Shown one piece after another: positions 1-10,910 of a stretch of DNA of 64,000 nt. Numbering within the stretch: the first letter of the stretch is position 1; every line of letters begins with the position of its first letter. Under the pieces are notes generated by a model, which saw only the letters and a program-made list of their open reading frames with translations, did no database searches and was not told the DNA's origin. The position numbers were made by a program, and so were the translations under genes. Source of the stretch: Branchiostoma floridae (Eukaryota > Chordata > Leptocardii > Amphioxiformes > Branchiostomatidae); the NCBI RefSeq assembly GCF_000003815.2, contig NC_049979.1:26615248-26679247 (forward strand). The letters run 5' to 3'.

Positions 1-147
1 TAGAGGGAACATGCATACAACAATTCCACCGGACATCCCCCCATGTCGCTTGTTCCAGACATAACCATACGAGACCCTGTCCAACCAAGGACATTAAGCT
101 GACTTTTGTCGACCTCACGATCCGGGTGTACTAGTACTAAGTATAAC

Positions 148-1660
148 GTGCAGCAGCGCCGCCTGTCTAAACGTGAGTACAATTGCAGTTACCTGTTCAT
201 GTACGCTATCATGTCACAATGTGTGACTTTATCTTCTGCGTTAGGAATTGGCTTAAACGTTCAAACGGCTGATCGAAATTACGATGGATTTCCCGTCTTC
301 TAACGTTGATCTGTGTACTACGTTATATTCTACAGTTTGTGCAAAGTGAGATTATTTGAACGGAAAAACACATAAAGACAAGACAAGATAGTTCTTTCAG
401 AAGAAGTTATACTGGGTAAATTTTATTTCAGAAGATATACTGGACATGGACTAATTTTCACCTTCACCTAACCGCTTCTAATCCTTACCTTACTTGTACA
501 GTAGATTCCTTTATACAATATGTTCTCACATTGTTGTAACATAAATCTAGTTCCTTTTTCTCTTGTAAGAAGTTTGGCAGCAACGTCACGATGAAGCACG
601 TGTAGCAGCGCCGCCTGTCCGAAATCTTCATTATTACAACAACCTGTTTATGTACGCCTTGTACCAATATAACCTGTGTCTTCATCTTCTGTAATAGGAA
701 TCAGCTGAAACTTTTAAACGGCTTATCAGAATTACAATGAATTTCCCTTCTTGCTAATCGGTGTACTATTTTATATTTCCATAGCACCAGTTTGTGCAAT
801 TTTGCTTATCGTACCGTACCTCTCACGGTTTTACATTTACAAGTGAGATCATATGAACAGAAAAATATAACAAGACAAAACAACATACTTCATTTCCGCC
901 TTCTCTAGCCACTTCTTATTCTTACCTTACTTGTACAATAACTTGCTTTATACGTTATGGCGTCACATTTTTGTAACATAGATTCAGTTCATTACTCTTG
1001 AGTCTTGTATGAAATTTGACATCAACGTTACAATGTAGCACGTGTAGCAGCACCGCCTATCGGAGAGTCTGTATTATTGCAGCCACCTGTCAATGTGCGC
1101 CATGTATTACTCTGACATGTGTCTCCATCTTCTATGTAAAGAATCGACTGAAACTTTTGAACGACCAATCTAAATTACAATAAATTTCTCTTCTTGTTAA
1201 TCTATATCTCTATAGCAAAAGTTTGTGCAAATTTGCTTGTCATGCCATAGGTGAGATTATGTGGAAAAATTGTTAAGAAAAGACAACATGGAAGACAACA
1301 TGGTTTTCTTAGGTACAAAACCTTATTTTTCTACTACGGGGACTTTTCGACAACCTGTCTGTTGCTCATTGAATATAAAATAACGGATATAGGAAAATTT
1401 TCGGAAGTATAATTAACCTTTCACTGACATTCGTTTATTTTACAACGAAAAAGACAACGGACAGACTGTCAAAACTGTCTGAAAATAAGGTTATGTGCCT
1501 AAGAAAACTGTATGTTATTTAACTTAAATATCAAATATTTCTCTTTCTGCATCCGATTCTGATTCTCACCTTTCTTATGTGGGCAAGCTTTCTATAAGAT
1601 GATCTCACATTATTGAAATATAGTTCATGGTTCTCTTGTATCAAGTAGAGAGCCACCCTG
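148..1660. repeat. Tandem repeat, three units of about 450 bp
   Basis: Three diverged direct copies begin near 148, 600 and 1042, each with a variant of GTGTAGCAGCGCCGCCTGTC followed by a colinear segment of about 440-450 bp. Shared landmarks include a TTTGTGCAA-type word and a late segment resembling CTTACCTTACTTGTACA. The third copy is interrupted by an inverted-repeat element and resumes after it, ending near 1650. The short ORFs inside differ in each copy and look non-coding. Confidence 0.8.
1304..1507. mobile_element. MITE-like element with TTTTCTTAGG termini
   Basis: About 204 bp bounded by imperfect terminal inverted repeats of roughly 25 bp. The left end reads TTTTCTTAGGTACAAAACCT and the right end is its near reverse complement. 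A second inner inverted pair (GACAACCTGTCTGTTG against CAACGGACAGACTGTC) continues the fold. No ORF is present. It sits inside the third unit of the surrounding tandem repeat, so it inserted after the array formed. A related end occurs near 60648. Confidence 0.65.
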
Positions 1661-2208
1661 GAGCCATAGCTTTCCGCGTAATAACGTCTCTAAAAAAATA
1701 AAAATTCATCCCATGTCATCATATCATTTATTTCCTAGTAGTGCAATTCCACTGCAAAAAAAAATGAAATGAAAACTTTTAAAATCCTCTTGTGTCCTTT
1801 TGAACTGAGCTCCATATACTATACTATAGGGGTCCTGGTCCGGTTCAGGTCCAGAGTATCAGGACCAGGTCCGGACCTGAACCTGGACTTCATTCAGTAT
1901 GTGAAACTTGTGAATGGACGATACTCACAACAATCTTCCATTTCGCTTGAAATAAATCTGTTTTGTGGAGTATTCGACTCCCATCGGCATTTTAAAAGCC
2001 TACAAAGCTAACTGCCGTTGTACGATTGGCTGTAAAGCTGGCAGAAACTACTTTGACTACTTAACTACTTCTCTCTTGTTGTTTTCCTCGACCTGTAGGC
2101 TCCAAAACGTCTATATGCCTGCCCATATAATCTGTTCATTTTCCAATCGGTCCAACATCCGGTCCACCGACCGGCCAAAGCTCCTGGCGTTGAGGTACTA
2201 TGTCTTAC
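1661..2208. other. Non-coding stretch, nothing recognised
   Basis: AT-rich DNA with a short local repeat of GGTCCGG/GGACCAGGTCC type near 1830-1885. No gene or RNA structure is recognised. Confidence 0.4.
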
Positions 2209-2308
2209 NNNNNNNNNNNNNNNNNNNNNNNNNNNNNNNNNNNNNNNNNNNNNNNNNNNNNNNNNNNNNNNNNNNNNNNNNNNNNNNNNNNNNNNNNNNN
2301 NNNNNNNN
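2209..2308. other. Assembly gap (100 N)
   Basis: Exactly 100 N, the usual placeholder for a gap of unknown size. ORFs spanning it are meaningless. Confidence 0.98.
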
Positions 2309-4089
2309 AGCATTCTTTCGGCCCCACAGTATATTGCACTGTGTACCAATCGATCCAGAAAACACACCCCGTGTCACTGGAGTTCTATCGAGACTTTGGC
2401 TTCAGAAGTGCCGGCCGGAATTTGTTCGTTAGTTCAGGGTAACATATAGCGACCTCTCGCAATTGATGTTACGCCTCGTGGGTTCCCCCTACGCGAGGTC
2501 ATAGTGCGTAGGGAAACTAGAACGCAACAATAAGGTTCAAAAGGACATTTTTTTTCATAAGGTATCCGTGGTGTTTATTAAGTGGAGATATTTGCACGAC
2601 TCCTAGCTGCTATTTGTCCCGAGCGTCATCTGCCTTCAACATAAGAGGTGTAAAGGGGTTTTTGATACGAGGGGTCGAGTGGAAAGCTGATCTCCCCGTT
2701 TGCCTACTACATTTTAGCCTTCCTTGAGTTCCGTTGATAAAGAAATTATGCAAATTTGCATTTTTTCCAGAGGTCGATTGTCGGTGCCTTTGTAAAAAGC
2801 CTTGCCCGGACGCGTCGGTTGAACTTTGGGATGTATCATGAACTCTTCCACTTCGATTTTTCAAATCATAGATTACAAAACCCTCCTTCTGGCATTCATT
2901 TGTTTGCTGACAACTTTTTGCCGCAAACGACAAAATGATGAAGTGCGGCGCGGCCGAAAGACCCCCGTCCTAACAAAGTGTTATCAAGTTTGGCCCCCTC
3001 TTGTGTGAGAAGTTCTTAACATTCCGGCCTTCCTAGCCACTCGAAATTCCGCCATCGGGAAAGAGAGAAAGAGAGAGATCGAAGCTAACGTCATACAAGC
3101 ACGGACTATGTCGCGTGTTTTGCATAATGCTGACGTCATTTTTCTGACAGAACTTAGCCACTCTTTAGCATTTTTTACAAGGTACTTCAAATGTTCACGA
3201 TGAAAAGGATTTTCTGTAGCATTCCCTTCCAAACTTTTATAGTTTCTTTAAAACTATGTAAATTCATCATCGCACATAACGTTCACATGGTTTTCCAAAA
3301 TTGCTAAGCATATAATATAATCGTTGTTCACAGTTTCACCGGTGGATATGCGTTGTCCCTTTTATGCTGTGTATGTTCTAGTTTCTGGGTTTTATATTTA
3401 CGACTGTGTGGTATGCCCCCCTCCCCCTCCCTCAGTGCACACACCTGTGCCTTTATCACCACAGCTAGGTGTGTCAACATGTATCGATTCACCTGGTACA
3501 AAGTACATTGTAGCAAACAGCATCTGTCACTTCAGCCTGATAACAGCGACAGTGATGGCTGTATCGGGCAAGCTTATAATGCCTAAATAGAAATTCCACT
3601 TGACCTGGTCGAATGCCCGGATAGCGCGCCTGCGCAATGGATCCAAATCGTGTGTGTGAATAGAGTTGTGTGGGGGGAGGGGGGCGTCTGGAACTCTCAA
3701 GCGGTAAAAGAACAACGAGTCGTTTGATTTAATGCTTACCTGGACAGGTGTGTCTCTGTCAGCACACCTCTGGTACTTTATTTGACAGTGAAGTGGCAGT
3801 CCTTTAGCAAGAATCTCCGTAATCTAAACATCCCCACCTGTGGACAATGGCGGGAATAGTAATCAGTGGCTGGCAGACGTGCCAGTCTCGCCTGGAACGG
3901 TTTTAGTGCCCAGCGCTGTGCACACAAGAGCTTGGGCTGAGCACAGCAACTACTATAAACTCACATGTGCTTTGGATACAACAGAATCGTTTTTTTGTTG
4001 TTGTGGAATGTCGCACTGATTTTTCTCAACTTCATTGCACAGTATCTCTCTGACCATTATCATATCCTTGTGAACTTTGTTGTGTAGAC

Positions 4090-4113
4090 CCAAGGACGTT
4101 ATAACGTTCTTGG
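4090..4113. repeat. 24-bp near-palindrome with CCAAGGACGTTAT arm
   Basis: The arm CCAAGGACGTTA is followed directly by TAACGTTCTTGG, which is its reverse complement with one mismatch. The same arm flanks a small hairpin at 61502-61535. This suggests the fused ends of an inverted-repeat element whose interior was lost. Confidence 0.5.
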
Positions 4114-4504
4114 TAGATTTAAAATTGAACAAAACCAGAATTTTCTACTGAGATTAAAATGACATTACAAGAGCAAGGCCTTCGTTTTATATGTTTTGCA
4201 TACTTAACTAGGTGACAGTTTTCGTTAAAAGCACTTGCGTCGTCTTTCAACACACTCAAGTCGCGTTCGTGTAACATTCGTGATCATTTGTGCACCTATC
4301 AGAGAAAAACTCTGAGGGACAAGTTGACCATAGACTACATATCAAACTGCCAGTGAATGATAGAGCTTATGTAATTTTTATCATACACGCGTCACATTGT
4401 TGCATTGATCATGATATTTTTCGAATGGTTTACAATCCTGGCCGACTTGTGATGGCTAGAATATAACATTAGACTACGTCCGCACTGTAAGTTAATGTAT
4501 TATG

Positions 4505-4534
4505 CGTATTCAAGATTTTTAAATCTTGAATACG
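4505..4534. repeat. Perfect 14-bp inverted repeat, 2-nt loop
   Basis: CGTATTCAAGATTT and AAATCTTGAATACG are exact reverse complements separated by two bases. Function unknown; it could extrude as a short hairpin. Confidence 0.7.
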
Positions 4535-4786
4535 ATATGTAAAATTATCAAACTATCACAGTCTTTTAACATTATGCAATGGATGAGATGTCACTAAAAG
4601 GGATCAAAACGGTCGACTATACACACTGTCTGCATTCAAACTAGTGGCAGCAAATGTTTTTCGGTAGAAATTTTCCTTCCGCAATGCGCTGAACGTTTTC
4701 TAAATGGTGTCAGATCTAACTTTATACATGTACCGGTACAGCCAAACTGTGGGGAGCTTAGTGTTATTTGGTCTACAGGAACTACT

Positions 4787-5014
4787 CTCCAAGCAGAGGT
4801 TAGGCTCCGGCTNNNNNNNNNNNNNNNNNNNNNNNNNNNNNNNNNNNNNNNNNNNNNNNNNNNNNNNNNNNNNNNNNNNNNNNNNNNNNNNNNNNNNNNN
4901 NNNNNNNNNNNNNNNNNNNNNNNNNNNNNNNNNNNNNNNNNNNNNNNNNNNNNNNNNNNNNNNNNNNNNNNNNNNNNNNNNNNNNNNNNNNNNNNNNNNN
5001 NNNNCTGCTTGGAG
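4787..5014. mobile_element. Inverted-repeat element with CTCCAAGCAG ends, interior lost in gap
   Basis: CTCCAAGCAG at 4787-4796 and its exact reverse complement at 5005-5014 flank the second assembly gap (192 N, 4813-5004). The same 10-mer bounds complete hairpin elements at 26000-26142 and 58207-58337. The left end continues AGGTTAGGCTCCGGC, matching the variant near 58012. The hairpin itself may have caused the gap. Confidence 0.65.
4813..5004. other. Assembly gap (192 N)
   Basis: A run of 192 N inside an inverted-repeat element. The non-round size suggests an estimated gap length. Confidence 0.97.
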
Positions 5015-5252
5015 CCACTACAGCTTATTTGTCATAATGTAGCCCTTGACCGAAGGCTTGTCCGTTTTGTCCGAAGCAAATTGAAGATGAATTTCAATTT
5101 GTCTTGGAATGTTCTAGATATGCTGTTTAAAGAAATAAGTTATTCTATTCTATACCTCTATTTCGTACTATATGTAATAGTTGTTGTCATACATTGTTCC
5201 GTGTACAATTGTCGTGCAATGAAGTTGAATGTATCTATATTGGGAGATAATT

Positions 5253-5571
5253 TCTGAATGTCGTCTGGTCTACACGTATACGTACCGCTACAGCTCTTCT
5301 TTTTTTAGGAGGGAGCTTCTGAATGTCGTCTGGTCTACACGTACCACTGCAGCTTCTGAGTGTCGTCTGGTCTACACGTACCACTGCAGCTTCTGAGTGT
5401 CGTCTGGTCTACACGTACTGCTACAGCTTCTGAATGTTGTCTGGTCTACACGTACTGCTACAGCTTCTGAATGTTGTCTGGTCTACACGTACTGCTACAG
5501 CTTCTAAATGTCGTCTGGTCTACACGTACTGCTACAGCTTCTAAATGTCGTCTGGTCTACACGTACTGCTA
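5253..5571. repeat. 37-bp minisatellite, about eight units
   Basis: The repeat unit CTTCTGAATGTCGTCTGGTC is followed by TACACGTACTGCTACAG, 37 bp in total. The first unit is separated from the rest by a short spacer; the remaining seven are tightly tandem with few substitutions. Diverged relics recur near 5600, 5670, 6005 and 6090, so the array was once larger. The period is not a multiple of three and no ORF runs through it. Confidence 0.9.
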
Positions 5572-7085
5572 CATTCCTACTGTTTTTGTGGAGGAGGGTC
5601 TGTAGATGTCATCCGGTGTACACCTACGGCTACATGCACATCCTCTGCTATTCTTTTTTGGAGGTGTGATTTTAAAAATCATCTGATCTATACATACCCC
5701 GCTACAGCACAGCTATTACAAGGGAGGGTCTGATCTTGTAAATTATGATCCAATTAAATCTAATCTGTCTTTTTGAATCCCATGCATATATTTTTATCTG
5801 TCATATCGACATTTCTCATCGGAGAAAAAAATCCTTCGATGAGTTTTATATATTTCTTACAACTGCTAACAATTTGCCAATTGCTGTATAAGCTATGCAC
5901 AAAAGTTTGGGTCGTCCCACAACCAATTGTGCATTGCTTACTTCACAATTCAAAATAAAGTATATCTAATAAAACATCTATCTGTTGTCATTACACTACA
6001 GTCCTACTATGTTGGGAGGCTTGCAAATGTCGACTTGTCCCTACAGTCCCAGTATATATACATATCTTTTTTTTTGGGGGGGGGGCGGTAGGATCTAAAT
6101 GTGTCGGATCTACTAGTACCAAATCCCCACTATTTTAGGGGGGGGGGAGGGAAGCTTAACTCCGGGTCCTGAGGGCACAGCCCTGTAACAAATTCATCCA
6201 CAAATGAAAACAGGTATTTCAACCGAGCAAACATTGCTGAGCTGCCCGCCTATGCTGTGTGCTCTCTTATCTAAGGCTCAATGCTTGATACAGCCAACTG
6301 ATAAGGGCCTCGAAAATGAAGCCGTATATGTAACAAACACTTGGGTTTAATTATGGGTCTTTTAGGGCCAGGGAGTGCTGTTTACAACTGCGAAGAGCGA
6401 TAACAATTGACAGAATTTACAAGGTCGCAAATTTAGTATACGTCCTTGTATTGAAACTTTACGGTCACTGAGGAAAATTTGTCTCAGCAACGATGTATAT
6501 ATGAAACCAAAGTTGAGCGTTTAGGAGATCTGTCAGGGTCTGAAGATCGAACTATGTTTGCAGCCACTTCAACCTTTGTAGCGGCTCAAGAGAGGATGAC
6601 AGAGGGTTTGCTCAGGCTGGTTGTTCCTCACTCTCTATCGCGACCCATTATCGTGTTGTAGAGTTTGGACAAACTCGCACCACGAGGGGGTGAACAAGCA
6701 CTCGGAGATCTACCCGTGTTTTCTCACAGTAGATCGGTTTGCGTTTCAGCCTTTGTCTGTGAAGACATTTTAATTCGCCCCTAATATTCAACAATTCGCT
6801 TGATGCCATTTTACCATCTTGTAGGCATGTTAGTGGAACCAGAAAGAATCAAAGTGATGAGAGAAAGAGAGAGAGAACACACAAAAAAGCTGGAGTTGCT
6901 GAGAACAAACATTTTTGTGTAGAGTCCTATCGTCTGGGATGCCATTGTACAGAGTATACGCCAATCAAGCCCCGAAACAAAGGCGGTATCGCTACACAAA
7001 CACTCTGCCGATATCATGCGAGGGTCAAGCGGGGAGCCTACGGTAAAGAAAATCATCAAATAATTAACCTAAGATTAGCACCTTT
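5572..7085. other. Non-coding, degenerate minisatellite relics then unique DNA
   Basis: Relics of the 37-bp unit continue to about 6120, mixed with G-runs near 6075 and 6140. The remainder to 7085 shows no recognised gene. Confidence 0.45.
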
Positions 7086-7986
7086 GGTGAGAGACTCGAC
7101 AACAAACGTCCCGCCGAAAAATCTTATCAAACGTGGATTTGTCGTGCTTTTCCGTTAGACGAGCGAGAATTCCCGCGGTTTTTTTCCTCAGATCTTAATT
7201 TCTGATGAGAGATTCGACAAAAAACGTCCCGCCAAAAAATCTTTTCAAACGTGGATTTGTCGTGCAGCAAGAATTCCCGCCGTTTTTTTCCTTAGATCTT
7301 TATATTTGGTGAGAGACTCGCAGCAAACGTCCCGCCGAAAAAAAATTATCAAACGTGGATTTGTCGTGCATTTCTGTCAGACGAGCGAGAATTCCCGCGG
7401 TTTTTTCCTCAGATCTTTATTTTTGGTGAGAGACTCGCAGCAAACGTCCCGCCGAAAAAAATTATCAAACGTGGATTTGTCGTGCATTTCTGTTAGACGA
7501 GCGAGAATTCCCGCGGTTTTTCCTCAGATCTTTATTTTTGGTGAGAGACTCGACAATTAACAAACGTCCTGCCGAAAAAAAATCTTATCAAACGTGGATG
7601 TGTCGTTCTTTTCTGTCAGACAAGCGAGAATTCACGCCGTTTTATCCTCAGATCTTTATTTTTGGTGAAAGACTGGACAACAAATGTCCCGCCGAAAAAA
7701 TCGTGGATTTGTCGTGCTTTTCTGTCAGACGAGCGAGAATTCCCGCCGTTTTATCCTCAGATCTTTATTTTTGGTGAAAGACTGGACAACAAATGTCCCG
7801 CCGAAAAAATCGTGGATTTGTCGTGCTTTTCTGTCAGACGAGCGAGAATTCCCGCCGTTTTTTCCTCAGATTTTTATTTTTGGTGAAAGACTGGACAACA
7901 AATGTCCCGCCGAAAAAATCGTGGATTTGTCGTGCTTTTCTGTCAGACGAGCGAGAATTCCCGCCGTTTTTTTCCCTCAGATCTTT
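7086..7986. repeat. Eight-unit tandem array of about 104-124 bp
   Basis: Units begin with GGTGAGAGACTCG or GGTGAAAGACTGG (once GATGAGAGATTCG) at 7086, 7204, 7308, 7425, 7540, 7664, 7773 and 7882. Each holds a CGTCCCGCCGAAAAA-type block, GTGGATTTGTCGTGC, GAATTCCCGCCGTTTT (or CGCGG) and a CCTCAGATCTTTA-like end. The last three units are nearly identical (109-bp period), indicating recent expansion at the right edge. Overlapping ORFs of up to 107 aa result from the array and shift frame from unit to unit, so coding is unlikely. Confidence 0.92.
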
Positions 7987-10831
7987 AATCTGTATTGTCG
8001 AAGCTAAGCCCAGCTAGCCGCGGCTATTGTGTACGTGTGTGCCGTCAGTGAATTGGGGGATGCCAGACTGTTTCTAGTATCCTAGCTAGAGAGTAAACAT
8101 ATAATAGCGAGGCGTAATCCGTGGGTTGGCTTTCTATCTCCGACTTATCAGCTAGCTAGCACGAACCCGCATAGAGTCACGTCAGAACATAAACTATGCT
8201 TTCACAAAAACGTCACACAATGTGAACAAAGATCGCCGCGAAACTTGGAACTTAGACCTCACCTCACTGATCGATTTTAACAGCTATTGGCACCGCACAC
8301 ATACGCAAAAATTACACCTTGTATGCGACGGAATGTTGTTGTGTTTGTGTTGTTTTTTATGAGTGAGGACTAGTAAGATTTGTGGCGGACAGTTTAAGAA
8401 GTGTTTGCCTGATTTACGACTGATTTGTTTTGAAGAAGGCAATATGTTTGTAGCGTATCTACCTAATAATTCACCCTAATACATTTAGGGTGGCGGCGGA
8501 CTTTGCCTACAGAACAGATCTCTTACACCAGAAATGGCTACGATTTTCAGAGAAGGTCTGTTGCACACGAAGCGGTTGGGCGATCCTTGGGTGCGTGTGC
8601 CCTCTCGTACTTACCCATCGTTCACAACATCGCTATGCCAAGTACTCAGCAAATAAAACCGTCCTATTTGAGTTTCAATTAAAAAAGCCCGCGCCAATCT
8701 TTTGGAGAAGTAGACACACACAGGGGGCCCGGACTATAACCACTTGAGTGCTCCATGTAAAACGTGTTAATATCTTCTAGTTCTACAGCAAGTTTATTTT
8801 GGACTGGTTCTTACCATTTGCGTACCGTGACCGTGTGCTATCGGTTATTCTTCCTTTGTTTTGAATCTCCAATGTTTCTTTGCAAGCACTGAAGAAATTC
8901 TGGAAAAAGGAATAAATTCTCCATCAAACGTGCTGCCTTTTTTTCATGTCGACAAATACAATGTCGGGTTAGGGTCGAACCCCTTGCTCTATACAGCTCC
9001 CCCTCAAGAACAACACGAATGAGTTCAGCTGACAAAAATCCCTCTTAATTTCTAGAGTGGTACAACTTGTGACAAAGTGGGCGCCTTGTTTCCCCTTATC
9101 TTCGCCTCTTCAGAAACAATGGAGTTCCCGGCGGGTGGTTATCAGACTCCTCGCGGTTGACAAGTCGATTGTATTCCCGATCAGCTCTATTACTAACGGA
9201 TAAGCTCCCGTGAAGGGGTCTCTTTTATCCCCGGGAGTATTAACGTTACCTGGTCGTTGTGTCAAGTATACCTTTACCGGTGGATAAGGAGGTGATGGTG
9301 TGCAGTGTTGTTTTACCTTGTTGGGGTTGGTAACGTAACCCGGTGGTAGTAGACCGCAGGCATTACCGACACCAGCTCGGGTGACCCGGGCCAAGAGGCC
9401 GTCTAGGCCGCCGCTCGGGTCGCTACGGTACAACTCCGCCCAGAGAGTTACATCCTACCGCCTAGAGTCTCTACAAAACACGGTAAAACAAAAAAAAAAA
9501 TACTCGGTACCGTGGGGGTTCCGCTTGTCAGCCTGCTCAGCATGGCACGACATCTTGCACTTTCCCGCCACAATAGCGCTGACAGAAAGGCACGGAAAGT
9601 GGCGCATTCTGAGCTCCTCAGGTGGTCGAGTCAGGTAGCAACAGGTGTAAGATTCTTCCTCCACAGCGCGTGTCACCTGTTAGAAGTCTCGGTGTCGGCC
9701 GAAACGTGTCTCACAAGTACCCAAGTTAACTTAGACTTAGCAGCTTTTCAGTGGGATTTAGAAAGCCGAGCCGGCGTTAACTGGGCGTCCCCTAATGGAA
9801 AATGTACAAGGGCGTTTAACTTCAAGTAAGCAAACTTTCTCTGTCAAAGTTTACACCCACCGCCTTAAACTCTCAACTTTCCTGGATGTCTTGGGGTATT
9901 ACCTGATGGAGCGAAACACCTGTGTGTGTACACCTGTCTGTGTTCATCTTACACTCGTGTCTAGAAGGTAACACCATAAGGTCATCCCCGCAAACCTTAC
10001 CAAATACTTACGTATCTTCTTACCAAACGTACATTACGTCTTATGCTTTAAAAGATTCTATCTTAAATGTATAGATATGAAAATACATAGTGAAGCCATA
10101 GTACTCAATTGATGAGCTTATATTGGCAAAAATACAAGATATACAATGTAGAAGAATGACGTAAATGGAAACTTTCGATGCGAAAATCCTAAGTCAGAGA
10201 TTCTCATGTTAACATGATATTTAATATGTAGCATAAATAATTATGACTAATGAAAATACACAGTATATGTATATACGGTATCAAACATGACTCGTGAAAA
10301 GATATAAAATGTAGTCAGCCACATACCCACCTTTAAACTATTATGGCATACATTTACTGTGTACTGTGCGGTTTTGCATATTTTGGACATTCCTTCATTT
10401 GTTTTGGTATTAGGCTAGGTCATGTTGATTACTTTGTATATGGACAACATCCCCTTGCAGCCAGAAAACTTGTGTGGGAGTGTACATCATTATTATGAAA
10501 TCTAAAGTGGTCAGAAGGGTTGAACAAGTCACTGAAGTTGAACACACAGAGTCTGGTATATCGAGCAATGGATTCTTCATATTTGCTCTTTCACTTCTTT
10601 GAATTTTGTAACTAACTTTGGCACTCAACGGCATCAGTATATATAACATTTTGCAATTGCAATTGACGACATATATTTGTGCATTTTGCAGCTGCTTTGT
10701 ACGATTAAAATTATGATCGAAAACTCTTTTGAGGGGAAACGGACAAAATTTTATGCGCGTATGTCATCCATATATCGAATCAATCATGTGCACATATACA
10801 TGGTACATTTGTACAGTCAATATATGATTAT
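7987..10831. other. Non-coding stretch, CpG-richer between 9060 and 9830
   Basis: No recognisable gene. The segment 9060-9830 is richer in GC and CpG than its flanks and carries short overlapping ORFs (about 105-107 aa) on both strands without domains. It is a candidate for regulatory sequence or an unrecognised exon, with no stronger support. Confidence 0.35.
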
Positions 10832-10910
10832 AGTCAAGTCAAGTCAAAGTTTATTGCACAACATTTGTAGAACGGGTACAATGTATGGCAAACTTAGGTA
10901 ACGTTAGACG
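10832..10910 (-). mobile_element. Non-LTR retrotransposon 3'-tail fragment
   Basis: Read on the minus strand, this ends with GCAATAAACTTTGACTTGAC and a short TTGAC-type tandem, resembling the AATAAA-plus-microsatellite tail of 5'-truncated non-LTR elements. No coding remnant is visible, and the upstream limit is uncertain. Confidence 0.45.

Larger units (their letters stand above)
2309..4786. other. Non-coding stretch with two short palindromes
   Basis: No coding or RNA gene is recognised. Short overlapping ORFs on both strands (2610-3715) have no recognisable domain and no consistent coding character. Two palindromes, at 4090-4113 and 4505-4534, are listed separately. Confidence 0.5.

Noticed and set aside
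5253-7986. Direct-repeat arrays as CRISPR-like loci
   Set aside because: Units are directly adjacent without unique spacers, no Cas genes, and the context is eukaryotic.
7306-8017. Overlapping ORFs with repeated RRARIPA/QTSENSR peptides
   Set aside because: They come from a tandem array whose unit is mostly not a multiple of three; the same DNA is open in different frames in successive units.
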